Assembly: GCF_023065955.2 (NCBI RefSeq)
Contig: NW_026623019.1
Location: 18,852,350 to 18,916,349 of the forward strand
Length of the DNA stretch: 64,000 bases
Source: Ursus arctos
Lineage: Eukaryota > Chordata > Mammalia > Carnivora > Ursidae
Direction of reading: 5' to 3'
This document shows positions 13,174 to 25,419 of the stretch, piece after piece; the stretch's first letter is position 1, and each line of letters starts with the position of its first letter. The notes under the pieces were generated by a model. The model was not told the DNA's origin and did not search any database. It saw nothing but the letters and a program-made list of their open reading frames with translations. The translations under genes were made by a program, and so were the position numbers.

Positions 13174-13254
13174 GTGACATCTTCTTACCAGAAAGGTAAC
13201 TTATCAAAGTTGGTTCCTGAAACTATCAATTTATCTTTAGCTTCAACCCAATAG

Positions 13255-14385
13255 CCTCAGTAACAATGCCCTTTTAGGTAGGAAATACCATGACATTTGA
13301 TCTAGCCATGGAGGGATTGTATGTGAATGCACTTCAAAAGAAAGAAATGATTAAATGCTTCCTCTAAGAGAAAGAGTAGAATTGAATTGCTGCTTCCAAA
13401 AATGAAATTATGATCGATGAACTAATTAGCCTCCAAGATTTCCTTACAGAGAGATGAGGGAAGGGATGAAAAATTCCCATATACTACCCAAAAGAAGAAC
13501 TAAGTACTCATGGTAAACGAGCTAAGGGATGTGGGTAATGCTAAAATGAATAATTTGACAATATAAACTGTCATTGGAGGGTCTATCATTAAATTGTCAT
13601 TAGAACGGCCTCTTGTTATTGAGAGACACTTTTATGAAGAAAATAAATATTGCCAATCACAAGGAGACATAGAATTATACTTTGTAAATCTCAAGACACA
13701 ATCTCAAGAGAAGTTTATTATAATATTATTTTTAGATGGAGAGTTCAACGAAGAGCACACTCTCTGCTAGAACAGCTATTAGACAAACAAACTGATAAAA
13801 AGTCACAAACAGTTCCAAACAATACTATTTATTCTAGACGAAGAGATCTTTAAAACTCAACTGTTGGTAAAAAAAAAAAAAACAATTTCTTCATTTTAAC
13901 AATTACAAAATGAGTATCCTCAGGGTTTCAGGGTCCTGTTTAAATAATTATTTTAATTAAAATTGTGTAGTTGTATTGTTGATTATAATAATAGAATTCT
14001 CTCTATGGCTGACCGACTTTCGGAAGAAATCGTGGACTAAAACTAGATCATTACTAGTTATGTTTAGTTGGGAGAAGGTGAGAAATGAAAGCCAGTATAT
14101 CACTCTAAATATCAGTTTGGTCAATAGCTTCAACATTTTCTACAAAGCATTATGCCATACCAAAGAAAAGAATTAACGAAACATATTTTCTATTTTTATT
14201 TCCATATATCACATTTGTCTTTACCCAAAATAAAGCATCAGAAGGAAGAAAAGCAACATTTTTTGAAACAACAACTAACTCAAGTTCTTGTGGTTTTGCT
14301 GTGACAATGGAAACATTTAAGTTCTAAATTGTCAAAGGGCAAAATAATCCCAGAGTGAAATTATAAGCCAGTATAATTAACACCT
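13255..14385. other. No recognised features
   Basis: Apart from a poly-A run near 13.87 kb I see no repeat family and no coding frame that can be supported. Confidence 0.4.
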
Positions 14386-14399
14386 AATGCCTAGACCAG

Positions 14400-15094
14400 A
14401 CAATTTACACATCTGTAAGTGGCACCACCTTCTGCAAAACTTTCAAGCCAAAAATCCAGGAATCCTCCCAGAGGCTTCTGTTGTCCTCAATCTTCAAGTC
14501 TTCATCTCCAATCTACTAGCAAGTCCAAATGGCTTCACTTCAAAATTACATTCCTTGTTGGTCCATTAGCATCCCTTCTCTCCGTTTCCATGGCTATCCC
14601 TCTGATTTAGGCCACCGTCATTTCTCACCTGTTCCATGGCAATATCTCGTCTTCCTGAGTCCCCTCCCCCACAATCCATTCTCTCAACAGAGTGGTTGAC
14701 TCTTATAATTGATACCCCCAAAGTTTATATATGTAATTTAAATTCAACTTGGCCCATAAGAATCCACACAATCTGGCCCCTTCCCACCTTTTCAGTTGCA
14801 TCTCACACTTCTCTCCCCTTCTCTTCTTCTGCTCCTTGGTCTTCAGCAGTACTAGTCTCCTTCCCAATCCTGAGGGACTTTGCCTTTAATATTCTCTCTT
14901 TCTCGAAGACTTACAAGCTAACACCTTCCCATCAGTAATGAACTCAAACCTCATCTCCAGAGAAAGTGTCCTTAATAATCCCAGATAGCCTTTGGGATTA
15001 CTCTCCAGCACCCTCTCCATTAGTAATTGGTTACTTGCCTTTCTCTGTTCACTAAAATGTGAGTTCCATAAATAATTATAATTTACCTCACTCA
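14400..15094 (+). repeat. L2 LINE 3' part (plus), split
   Basis: Diverged L2 3' sequence: 'atccacacaatctggccccttccca', 'ctcatctccagagaaagtgtcc', 'gttcactaaaatgtgagttccat'. The element is interrupted at about 15.1 kb by an L2 piece in the opposite orientation. Its tail resumes at about 15.48 kb. Confidence 0.65.
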
Positions 15095-15475
15095 TTCATT
15101 TATTTATTCATTCCACAAATATTTTGAGGAGTAGGAGTACTATTTGTCAAGCACTCTTCTAGGCCTAGTGTGGAACTAGACAGAGCATGTATCCTTGAGC
15201 TTACACCCATCTAGGGGGAGACAGAAAATAAATGTCATAAAATTTCAATAGCAAGCGCTGTGAATAAAAATTAAAGCAGTATGAGAAGCTAGACAAAGAT
15301 GGAAAGAGTGGAGGGAGTGTGTAGATAGGGAAGGCATCTTTGAAGAGGTGATGTTTGAGCAGAGACTGAATGAAGTAAGGGAGAAAGCCATGGGGAAAAT
15401 CTAGAAAAGGTCAAGGTGCCTGTTAAAGATGTATGCTCAAGGAAGAGAGAAAAAGCAAGTGTAACTGTCTTGGGT
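15095..15475 (-). repeat. L2 3' fragment inserted inverted
   Basis: Reads as reverse-complement L2: 'attcattccacaaatattttgagg', 'caagcactcttctagg', 'gagcttacacccatctagggggagacag', 'tgatgtttgagcagagactgaatgaag'. It sits between the body and the tail of a plus-strand L2. Confidence 0.7.
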
Positions 15476-15477
15476 AT

Positions 15478-15580
15478 CCTGTTCCCTGCCAAATGTCTAG
15501 GACTTAGCACAGGGTCTACTATGCTCAGTTAAATTTGTTCTGTTCGATAAATATTTGTTGAATGAATGAATGGATAGATG
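15478..15580 (+). repeat. L2 tail resumed (plus)
   Basis: 'ctaggacttagcacagggtctactatgctcag ... gataaatatttgttgaatgaatgaa' is the terminal L2 sequence in plus orientation, continuing the body that stops near 15.09 kb. Confidence 0.7.
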
Positions 15581-16880
15581 AGAAAACATTCCATAAAGAT
15601 TTATTGAATGAATGAGAAATGGGTGTAAAATCTGCTAAAAAGATGAAACTACTAGTTTGAGTTGACCAGTGTAGAATCAAATAGGAATTTCTAGCTGCTA
15701 TAACAGGCCTTCAATCAAATGGATATAAAAATTCTCAGATTTATTCTAAGCATTGCCAGATTAACCAGCAAAATGATCTTTTGAGGGTTGATTATTGTTG
15801 TCTTTTGACATAAATAGCCTGATACCCGATATGGGCTGAGTAGAAGGATAACATAAAAAGGGTGTAACATTTGGTCAGGCTTTTAAGAAAATACCTGTAT
15901 CAGATCATTTAAGTGGCTGTTACTCAAAAATGTATTTCACAATGAACAGTGCTTTCTTTTGTGTCTTGAAAGATTGTCAGACTCTGGCTCTCATACAGCC
16001 AACCAATTTTCAAAATAATCAACCACCGTTCCAAATCAGGGAGTCAGACTCTGCGCAGATAACAGAGATGGCCCTAAAAACATAGATATACATTTGCTTT
16101 TTCATCTTTGGTGTCCATTTTTCCCTCTTGCCTCTGAACTTTCCTTAAAGTCAATTCTTTTTCCTGAGGTCATTTTTACCTATGCCAATGCTAGATGCCA
16201 AACCTACAAGATCTCAATTTCTGCTAAAATTGTAGCTGGTCTCGTGAATGGAAAGTCAGTCCTCGCTGACAGACGACTTCACTAGCAGTCACCAGTCCCT
16301 TCTTTATCATGTTTTCTCAGTTCTTGGACAGAGTGACTAAGTCCTCCATCCCATGCACTTTTGTATCTTTCTCACCATTATCACTACAAGTCTTATAAAT
16401 AAGATTCCTCTTGATATGTTATCTGAGTTCAGTAGCATCAAGTACTTTCAACCTCCAGTGCCTTCCACTTACCTTTTTTAAACAGGCAATAATCTCTGAT
16501 TCATGCACTGTTTCTACTTTCTCCCATGTTTCACTGCATATACTCTGCCAAAGATGAACTTACATGGAGAGTAAGCACTCCATCCAACTGAACGGTGAGT
16601 CTCCAGGCTAAAGGAGCCTTCTTTTTCCAGAACTGTGCTTGACTTTCTTATTCATAGATTTTTTTCCCCCTAAAATCTTTAATTTGTTCTTATAGCTATA
16701 GCTTTTGGGGCATTATTTGTGCTTTCTTCATCTTTATCTGGAATTAAAAATAATTAAGAAAAATATCCTACATTTCCAATATTTCTGTAGGTCTGATTTC
16801 TTAGAACCTTGTCTTTCTCCTTACCTGGTACCTTCTGAAATCATTTCATACTAAGAATATTATTGGAATGGTGATTTGTG
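15581..16880. other. No recognised features
   Basis: Unassigned sequence with no repeat family or coding frame I can support. Confidence 0.4.
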
Positions 16881-16884
16881 TACA

Positions 16885-17050
16885 TCTCCCTTGATCCTCA
16901 GTCACCCTGTGAGGTAAATACCCTTTCAGCGTGCACTTGACAATAAGAAACTAAAGTGAAGAAATGTTAAATGACTTTCCCAAGGTCACCCTCTACTAAG
17001 GGGGTAGATCTAGAACTTGAAGGTGGGTCCTTCCATTGTGAGTTTCTACA
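16885..17050 (-). repeat. MIR SINE (minus)
   Basis: 'gatcctcagtcaccctgtgaggtaaatacc' followed by 'gactttcccaaggtcaccctctactaagggggtagatctagaactt' is the reverse-complement MIR core and head. Confidence 0.75.
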
Positions 17051-17099
17051 CTCCTGTGCCGTAGGCCAGTATATCTCTCTCAGCCAATTGTCTCTCATT

Positions 17100-18870
17100 C
17101 ATATTTATAGGTAACTATGACTTCTTTTTTATTTTCATTCTAACAAATGAAAGATTATACACACAGGTATACTTCTCTAATATTTTACATTATGTTTTTT
17201 CCATTATATATATTCTGGAAAATGTTCTTTTGGAATCTGCTTTTTAAATTAATGATAGATTGTGATGATTTCCCACAGTGTTGTACCAATTAATTTTCAA
17301 TGGCTTCTGTGAATCCTTTCTTCTGTGGTTCTCCTATAATATATTTAGCCAGTTTCCAAATTGGGGACAGTCTGTCTCTGATTCTTTAGTCTTATAAACT
17401 ATATTTCAACAGTCTCTTGATTCTATATTTGTACCCTTCCATAAACATTTTTGTTGGAATATGTAACTTGAAAATGAATGTTTTGTTCACGGCATAATTA
17501 AAATTAGCCAGATAACCCTTTGGAAAATTTTCCCAATCTAGTCTTCCAGCAGAACCATAGGTTTATGTACATTTCAGTGTTCTCCAACTTAAGGTATTAT
17601 AATTTTTTAAAAATTCTTGTCCAGTTTGATAGTCACATCATGGTTGCTTGGTTTCATTTATGATTATTTAGGGTGAAATTGGGTTTTTTTCATGTTTATT
17701 CATATTTTTTATAGGTTGCCTGTCATATTTCATAAATCTTTTCCTTCTTAATTATTGGGAGAAATTTATGTATGACTTGCAAACATTTTTCTAGTTTATC
17801 TTTCATCTATAAATTATGTTTATAGCAGTTTTGACATATAAGAACTTTGTTTTATTCTGTTATATATATATATATATTTGCAAATCCTAGAAATATTTTC
17901 CTTTATGCTATCTGGTAATTGGTATCCTAATTAGAACAGACTTCTCCCCAAGGTTATGTAAATATTCACCTGTTTTTTTTTCATCTACTTCAATGGCTTC
18001 ATTATTTATGTATATATCTAAATTACTTTGGCTTGTTTTAGAAAGCAAGGCTTTAACTTCCTTTTTTCCTCCAAAAATCAACCAGTTGTCCCAATAGCAT
18101 CTGGTGAATCATCCTTTTCCCCACCAATTTCAAATAGCGTAATAAGCATGCCTCAAAACTTTATATGTCCTTGGATTGGTTCATGGAATTTTAATTTCCT
18201 CCTGTTGTTGTTTTTTTTTTTAATCCAGAATAAGTTTTCTCTTAGTGCCTGTTTTTTCTCAAAAATTCTAGAGCTATACCCAAGCAATTAGTCTTCCAGA
18301 TGAACATTACAATACTTTTGTTAACTTGCAAAAATATTACCCTGGAGACCTCCTTGAAGAGAATCAGTATCTTTACATTAAGCGTTCCCACGGAATAGCG
18401 TGATATGATTCTCCATGTATTCAAATCATCTTCCGTAATGTTAACTCTTACAGCCTGTGCCATGTAACCGTCGTATACTGGAGAATACATTGACCTATAT
18501 GCTGGTATATATGGAACCATGTTTTTTCATTACGTTTTTAAACCATCTTTCTGAAACTTTGGAAAGCCATTGATTCTCGTGTATTGTATAATCAACCATT
18601 TTCTGAACTGTCTTATTAGTCCTATTGTGTTTAACCAATTATTTACATTTCTAACAATCAAATCATCTTCACCTGGCGATACTTTAGGATCTTTCTTTAT
18701 GCACATTTGTATATTTTCCCCTCATCTTATGAAACGGAGTAAATCTTCCAGAGCAATAGTAAAGCCCATGTTTTGCTCTTTTCAGTGGAAGATTTGGAAG
18801 TTTTCAAGTTTTCTCTTGGTGTGAGAGATATTCTTTACTAAGTTAAGGAAGTTTTCTGTTACTTTTAATT
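17100..18870 (-). repeat. Old L1 relic (minus), ORF2 and 3' region
   Basis: Long T-rich plus strand with L1 antisense landmarks: 'gtgatgatttcccacagtgttgtacc', 'cttaattattgggagaaatttatg', 'aaccagttgtcccaatagcatctggtgaatcatccttttcccca' and 'atgttttgctcttttcag'. It is old and heavily mutated, and may join more than one fragment. Frames such as 18028-18291 are reverse reading of this relic. Confidence 0.5.
17860..17877. repeat. Short TA run
   Basis: About nine TA units inside L1-derived AT-rich sequence. Confidence 0.8.
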
Positions 18871-19235
18871 TTCTGAGAGCTTTCTATTCAGAATGAATTT
18901 CAGTTTTATCAAGTTCCATTGCAGCATTTATGGGTAATATGTTTCCCCTTCGGCCTCAATTATGTAATGAAGTATTTGTATTAAACTACCCTTTCACTTT
19001 GAGAATTAACCATTCTTGCTCATGTTATGCTGTTCTTAAATGTACTGTTAGATTTTTAAATAATTTGTGATTTTTGCCTTTTTAAAATATAAGTGAAACT
19101 TGGGTCTGCTTTTCGCCTCAATATACTACAGCTTTCAGAACTTGATATTGGACTTATGTTATTTTATGAAATAAATTAAGGTGATTTCATGGGTGTGCAC
19201 TTCAGAATAGTTTAAATCCACATTAAAAAATAAAA

Positions 19236-20057
19236 AAGGTTTGCTAGCCTAAGTAATATTCCATTGTGTATACATACTACATGTTCTTTGTCCATTCATC
19301 TCTCAGTGGACACTCGGGTTGCTCCCATGTCTTGGCTATTGTAAATAGTGCTGCAGTCAACATGGGGGTGGACATACCTTTTGAATTAGTGTTTTCATTT
19401 TCTTTGGGTAAATACCCAGTTGTGGAATTGCTGGATCACATGGTAGTTCTATTTTTAATTATTCAAGGAACGTTCATACTGTTTTCCATCAACAGTGCAT
19501 GGGGGTTCTTTTTTCTCCACATCCTCACCAACACTTGTTATTTCTTGTCATTTTGATTCTAGCCATTCTGACAGGGGTAAGGTGCTATCTCATTGTGGTT
19601 TTGATTTGCGTTTCTCTGATGATGAGTGATGTTGAGCCTCTTTTGATGTGTCTGTTGGCCATCTATATGTCTTCTTTGGAGAAATGTCTGTTCAGTCCTC
19701 TGCCCATTTTTTTTTTTAAGATTTTATTTATTTTCATTTATTTATTTTAGAGAGAGAGAGCACAAGCAGGCAGAGCAGCAGGCAGAGGAAGAAGCAGACT
19801 CCCTGATGAGCAGGGAGCCCAACACGAGGCTCAATCCCAGGACCCTGGGATCATGACCTGAGCTGAAGGCAGATGCTTAACCAACTGACCCACCCAGGCA
19901 CCCTTACCCATTTTTTAATCAGATTTGCGGGGGGGGGGGGAGGGTTGAGTTGTATGAGTTCTTTATATATTTTGGATATTAACCTTTTATTAGATATGTC
20001 ATTTAGTTTTTATCTGGGTCCAGTAACATTGATCTTTTGACAATGAGATCTTCTGAC
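19236..20057 (-). repeat. L1 ORF2 end and 3' UTR (minus)
   Basis: Clear antisense L1: 'aatattccattgtgtatacatac', 'gctattgtaaatagtgctgcagtcaacatggggg', 'ggataaatacccag'-like text at 19.41 kb, 'ctcattgtggttttgatttgcgtttctctgatgatgagtgatg', 'gttctttatatattttggatattaa'. Conserved enough to be an intermediate-age L1. Plus-strand frames at 19266-19750 are its backward reading. SINEs interrupt it at 19.71 kb and follow at 20.07 kb. A short imperfect tandem 'gatctt(t/c)tgacaatg' lies at 20.03-20.06 kb. Confidence 0.85.
19711..19903 (-). repeat. CAN-SINE (minus), in L1
   Basis: T-rich tail, AAGATTTTATTTATTTTC, body and reversed head. Older variant with 'gaccctgggatcatgacctgagctgaaggcag'. CCCATTTTTT flanks both ends (19703 and 19907), a likely short TSD. 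The L1 reads on after it. Confidence 0.92.
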
Positions 20058-20072
20058 AATGCTTTTCATTTC

Positions 20073-20274
20073 TTTTTTTTTTTTTCAAGATTTTATTTAT
20101 TTATTTGACAGAGATAGAGTCAGCCAGCGAGAGAGGGAACAAAAGCAGGGGGAGTGGGAGAGGAAGAAGCAGGCTCCCGGCAGAAGAACCTGATGTGGGG
20201 CTAGATCCCATAACGCCGGGATCACGCCCTGGGCCGAAGGCAGACGCTTAACCGCTGTGCCACCCAGGCGCCCC
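20073..20274 (-). repeat. Young ursid-type CAN-SINE (minus)
   Basis: Young variant with 'cccataacgccgggatcacgccctgggccgaaggcagacgcttaaccgctgtgcc'. TSD AATGCTTTTCATTTC (20058-20072) against AATGCTTTCATTTC (20275-20288), one base lost in a T run. Confidence 0.94.
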
Positions 20275-20289
20275 AATGCTTTCATTTCC

Positions 20290-21368
20290 TATGTAGTCAT
20301 TGGTACATTCGGGATTTTTATCTCATTGTGAGTCAGTTTGATCATTTCAGTTTCCTACAAATGTATAAAAGTCTTCTTATTAATTAATATAAATATATCA
20401 TACATTCTAATTGTCTATGATCTGTTTCCTGGGAAAGTAATCCACTTATACAATGTTTTCTAATTACTTAATATAAATATTCCATGGTATTCTAATATTT
20501 ACCTCTATCTATCTGAGATTGTATCTTCTTTTTTTATTCCTAAAGTTCTGCATTGAAGTTTTCTCTCCCTTTTTGTCATTCGATTTCCAGAATCTTGCTT
20601 TTTATTTAATCGTTTTAAATAATTGGAGCTTATTTATTTTTAAAAATCAATTTTACATTTGGGCTTTCTTATCTATTGTTTATTTAACATATAAATTACT
20701 GATTCCCATTTTCTTAGGTTTAAGTCGTTATTCTTCTCTTATAAGCTTATTTATTTTAATTTTTTCCTCTGTGCAGAGTTCTGGCCCCATCTCATAATTA
20801 CAGCTAATCAAAACTCTCATTAAAATTATATTCTAAATAATTAGTAAGCACATATTTATTTCTATTTTTGTCTAAGAGTTATTGATTAAATCTCAAAATT
20901 AAAAAGTCATCTTGCTGTTCATTTCTAGTGTTACTCTTCTGTGTCAGACAGCAAGGCCTATACAAATTTATAATTTGGGGAATTTGTACCTTTTCTGACC
21001 TAGATTGCTATCAGTTTTTACAAATATTTTATAACCAATTTAGAAATGCATATCTCTTGAAAGGTAGAAAGTTCAGTATAAGTCTGTTAAGTCAAGCTTA
21101 ATTTTTGTCCACATGATTTATCAAAGACTAGGAAAAGTACATTAAAGTTGTTTATTCTGATTATGATTTTTAATGTATTTATGATATTTTTGTTTTATAT
21201 TACTTAGTACAGGCATACTCATGACTGTAAATGTTTCACTTTGGATTATATTATATGGATCTAACGTCAAGCTTAATCCTTCTTTTCCTTAGAGTCCACT
21301 TTGCCTAATATTCTTATTGCCAACCCTGGTTTTCTTTTTCCATTTCTCTGATACAATTTTGCCCATTC
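20290..21368 (-). repeat. Old L1 ORF2 relic (minus)
   Basis: Antisense L1 ORF2 words in order: 'ttaaaaatcaattttacatttgggctttcttatctattg' at 20.64 kb and 'agagtccactttgcctaatattcttattgccaaccctggttttctttttcc' at 21.29 kb. It appears to resume after the MLT1 LTR ('tattgagccttcctgtttatttttac' at 21.84 kb). The 92-codon plus frame at 20519 is backward reading. Confidence 0.6.
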
Positions 21369-21373
21369 CTTTA

Positions 21374-21831
21374 TGTTATGGGTTGAATTATGCCTCCGCC
21401 CAAATTCATATATTAATAACTTCCAGCATCTCAAAAATGTGATCTTATTTAAAAATAGGATTGCTGCAGATGCAGATAGTTGAGATGAGTTTATAATGGA
21501 GTAGGATGGTCCCCTTATCCAATATGACTGGTATCCTTATAAAAAAGGGAAATCTGGACACAGATATGTACACAGGAAGAAAGCTATATGAAGATGAAGG
21601 CAGAAATCAATGTGATGCATCTATAAGCTAAGGAATGCCGAAGACTTCCAGCAAACCCCAGCGGCTAAGTCAGAGGCATGGATCACATTCTTGCTGTCAG
21701 TCCTAAGAAGAAACCAACCCTGCCAACACCTTGATTTTGGACTTACAGCCTCCCAAACTGAGACAATAAATTACTGTGGTTTAAGCCATCCAGCTAGTGG
21801 GCTATGTTACGGCACCTGAGAAACTAACACA
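21374..21831 (+). mobile_element. Solo MLT1 LTR (ERVL-MaLR relic)
   Basis: An ancient retrovirus-like LTR with MLT1 landmarks: 'gggttgaattatgcctccgcccaaattcatat', 'aatatgactggtatccttat', 'gatgcatctataagctaagg', 'aaccaaccctgccaacaccttgattttggactt'. It begins TG and ends CA. The 5 bases on each side are identical (CTTTA at 21369-21373 and 21832-21836). No internal coding sequence is present, so it is a solo LTR left by recombination. It sits inside a minus-strand L1. Confidence 0.9.
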
Positions 21832-21904
21832 CTTTATATTGAGCCTTCCTGTTTATTTTTACTTTTGTGTCCAACTCTTACAAACATAATTAATGAACTC
21901 AATA

Positions 21905-22399
21905 TTAATAAGGATAACGTAAGCCATAGGGTCACAGATAACCCCAAACCACTAGCAAAACAAAACTCCGGTGACAGTTTATTGTCCGGTTTGTCCAGTT
22001 AATATTCAGTTTAATCAGAGTTTAGATTAGTCGTGATTAAGGCACCACAGGTAACTACCCTCACGAACTTTCCCAGTTGGTGTGATATTTGGGCACTTGC
22101 TTATTAATGCTCATTATTAGTCCTTCATAGTCAGGATAAGATGATACAAGCCTTGAGGTGGAAAGAAACTCAGGTTCTCCTCACCCTGAATTCAAAGGGC
22201 TGCTATATGTTCACCTCAGATCTTCACCTCAGATCCCCTGTCCTGAAGGGACCAGAAGCGCTAATCAGATTTATGGCCTCCCTACCTTCCTGCCTGCCAT
22301 GCTTTGTGGTTGAAATGACCTGGCATTTTAGGCCAAAATGATTGGTATTACATTTTTCTTGTATGTATGTGTGTGCGTGTGGGTGTACATACATACACA

Positions 22400-22432
<33 letters not shown>

Positions 22433-24080
22433 TCTCTTTCAAAAATTGATATTAATACTCCATGTTTCATAATTGTGTTAATGTGACTTCTCTATGTTTT
22501 AAAATTATTAGTTAATATTTAAGACCATGTTTTCCACATTATTTAGGTTTTTTAAATTTATTTCATTTTTCAGTTGTTTATAACTGTTCAGCATTTGTTC
22601 AGGAATGTTACTCATGTTTCATTATTTTTTTACCTTTTGCAGAATCTGAGAAATTTTTTTTGTGACCCTCACACATGAATGATAAATATACTAGATACAG
22701 AATCTTCCTGTAACAGTATTTTTATGCTGAAACTCCACAGCTATTTCTACATTTTTCTGGCATTTTGGGTTGCACAAAGTTCTGTTGCCAATCTTATTTT
22801 TTTTATTTCTTGATAACCCCTTTCTTTTGTTTGGATACCCCCAGGATTTTTCATTAATACTGGCAGTCAAAAAAAATTCATGAAAATTCATCAAGTTTTG
22901 CATCTTAGTTATTAATTTCAGTTGTCACTCAGTGTGCCCTTTTATTTTAAACTCGTGAGTTCTTCCCAAGGAAAATTTTCTTTTGTTCTACCTTCAGATA
23001 TTTCTCCTCTTCAATATTTCCTCTCATTCTGAGATTCCTGATATACAGGGTATCCTTTCTCTAATCAATACTTTTTCCTCATCTTTTAAAATCTCTTTTT
23101 TTCCCTTTCCTCTGAGTTCTTTGGAGAATATCTGGTTTGTGCTCTAAATTTCTAACATTGTTTTCTTCCGTATCCAATGCATTTAATTAAAAATTATTTA
23201 CTATAAATATTTAAATCCCAGATTCCAACACGCTGTGAGTCCAGGTTTCAAATGGATCATACTGATACCAGTTTCTGCTTACAGCTTTGGCTTCGGCTCT
23301 CTGCTTTATGGAGTTTCACTTTCTTCTGAGCTTGACTGTGGATTTATAAAGAAGCTCTGAGATTAGTCTCCGGACTGGTCCAATCTGGCCCATATTCCTT
23401 TTATCCCATATAGTGTAGTCTGCAGTGGGATATTTGCATCTTGCTTCATGATCCTAATTAGAGATCACAGCATTTTTGTTCTCTATTTGTTAAACCCAGT
23501 AATAAGTAGTACATATCAGTTTACCTAACTTAAATTTATATTCACTGGAGATTATATTTCAAAGTGATTTTTAAACACCCTGGTGTGTAAACTTAGCTCC
23601 TCTTAGAGACCCAATGGAAGATGAATTCCCCAGATGCTCAGTGCAGGGGCACTTCCTGTGTGGCATAAATGGCCCAGGGCCCAGATGCCTCCCCTGTGAC
23701 ATTATTAAATTCCTATGCCACCATTTTACTCCATAACACTTTCTCAGAAGGGCAACTTCATAACTACAAGTGTAATTCTAGGTAGCTAGCCCTGCTACAA
23801 GTAGAGAATTAATGCCATATTTAAACTCTTGGAGCCACATGTCACTATGGACAGGCTGATTGGGAATACAGGAGGACAAAGATTTACCCAAGGTCTCAAG
23901 AGTTACGATAAGACCGTGTCTAAGGTGATGTGAAAATATAAATGCTTTATTTTAACTATCTGAAAACAGAGACAGTCTCTCTCTCTCAGGCATTATTTTA
24001 TACAATCTAATTTGTAGTAATAGGTTTTGGAGTCATTGCATTGCTTTAAAACAGAACGTTTGATTTCAATGGATCATAAA
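21905..24080. other. Unassigned AT-rich DNA
   Basis: Apart from the AC microsatellite at 22.4 kb, I cannot assign a family. Parts of 22.5-23.3 kb are T-rich like antisense LINE DNA but lack recognisable words. No credible coding frame. Confidence 0.4.
22399..22431. repeat. (AC)n microsatellite
   Basis: About 16 AC units preceded by a decayed TG/TA-rich stretch (22363-22398). Can form Z-DNA and is likely length-variable. Confidence 0.95.
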
Positions 24081-24084
24081 AATC

Positions 24085-24235
24085 ATTTTGTCCAAATTGA
24101 AAATTTTAGAAATGAGGACACTCAGGCCCAAAGGGTGTGGATGACTTGTCCAAGGTCACTCACATCTAGGTAGGAGCTCGGAACTGGGTTTCCTGTCTCC
24201 TAGTGCAAGCACTGTTTCCTTTACTCCATGATATA
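24085..24235 (-). repeat. MIR SINE (minus)
   Basis: 'agaaatgaggacactcaggcccaaagggtgtggatgacttgtccaaggtcactcacatctagg' matches reverse-complement MIR (from 'agatgaggaaactgaggc ... cttgcccaaggtcacac'). Confidence 0.8.
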
Positions 24236-24239
24236 AACA

Positions 24240-25150
24240 TGTTATAGAAAAATTCTACATGGCACTATATAGTATTATGCAACATATTTATTTCTTTGCC
24301 TTACAGCTTGAAGCAGTGATTCTGATTTTTTTAATCCATATTTTAGCCAATTATAAGCTCACTAATAAGCTCCTAGAAAATCACAAAAGCCCTTTGGGGG
24401 TCAGGAGAATCTGCTAGGGACCAAATGCTGGACACTATCACTTGTTCAAGGGATAGGAAATTTTGAAGCATGTAACAGCTCAAAAATCCTGACACATGCT
24501 GTGGGGAAGAAAGGAATAAAGTAATGCTCCTCATTCTCCAGGTTGTCAAGTTGACAATCAGTGTTGGGATTCATCTCTGAGGCCTGCTGACTTGGCACTA
24601 CCAAGCAATAGATAAACGTAGTCCAAGTGACAGTGTTCAAATCAGAACTGATTTGATTATTCACTTGTAATAGATATCAGGAGCCAAAGAACTCTTTTAC
24701 TCTCTCTTTAAATGGGAAAACTTAGAGATGACAAAAATGCTTAGATTTTAATGTGCAGTTTTTATTACCTTGATGAGAACCTAAATCCCTTGCTGACTGT
24801 CAGAGAGAAGCCAAATTTTCCAGTGAAATTCACTAATTTATGAAATTATATCTACATTTGGCAACTGGAATTTTTTAAACTCTTCAGTGCTTTGCTCCAC
24901 GGAATTAGAACAGCCAAGATGTTTGAGAGAACCTACAATTTGTAGATTGATGGAAATGACACGGATCACTTATATAATAGAGAATAAAATGAAAGCAGAT
25001 CGAACCAATATGAGGAAAGGCCTCTTTCTAAACTCTATACGATGAACAAACCCATTGTTGCTCTTTGAGAATAGAAAGACATGATGGATCAAAATTTTTC
25101 TCTTTTGTCTGAGTTTATGCTCCCAGGAGCCCAAATATATCTTATTATTT
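24240..25150. other. No recognised features
   Basis: Unassigned; frames are short and lack exon signals. Confidence 0.4.
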
Positions 25151-25159
25151 AAATGAAAA

Positions 25160-25330
25160 GTGGAAAGTTTCATTTATTTGATCAACAAACATTTATCGAA
25201 TGCTTCCTATGTGTTAAGCCATGTGCTAGAGAATAGGGTGATTAAGATATGGCATGGAATAACTCCTCGTTTACAGGGGAAAGAATTAACAGATAATCTA
25301 TTAAGCATAATTATATTCCGCAAAGAAGAA
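25160..25330 (-). repeat. L2 3' fragment (minus)
   Basis: 'tcatttatttgatcaacaaacatttatcgaatgcttcctatgtgttaagccatgtgctag' is a diverged reverse-complement L2 tail. Confidence 0.6.
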
Positions 25331-25419
25331 AATGCAAAGTATCAAGGAACATGGAAAGTGAAGTAACTACCTCAAGAAACAAAATGGAGCACACACAAAA
25401 AAATATTTTTGTAAATCTA

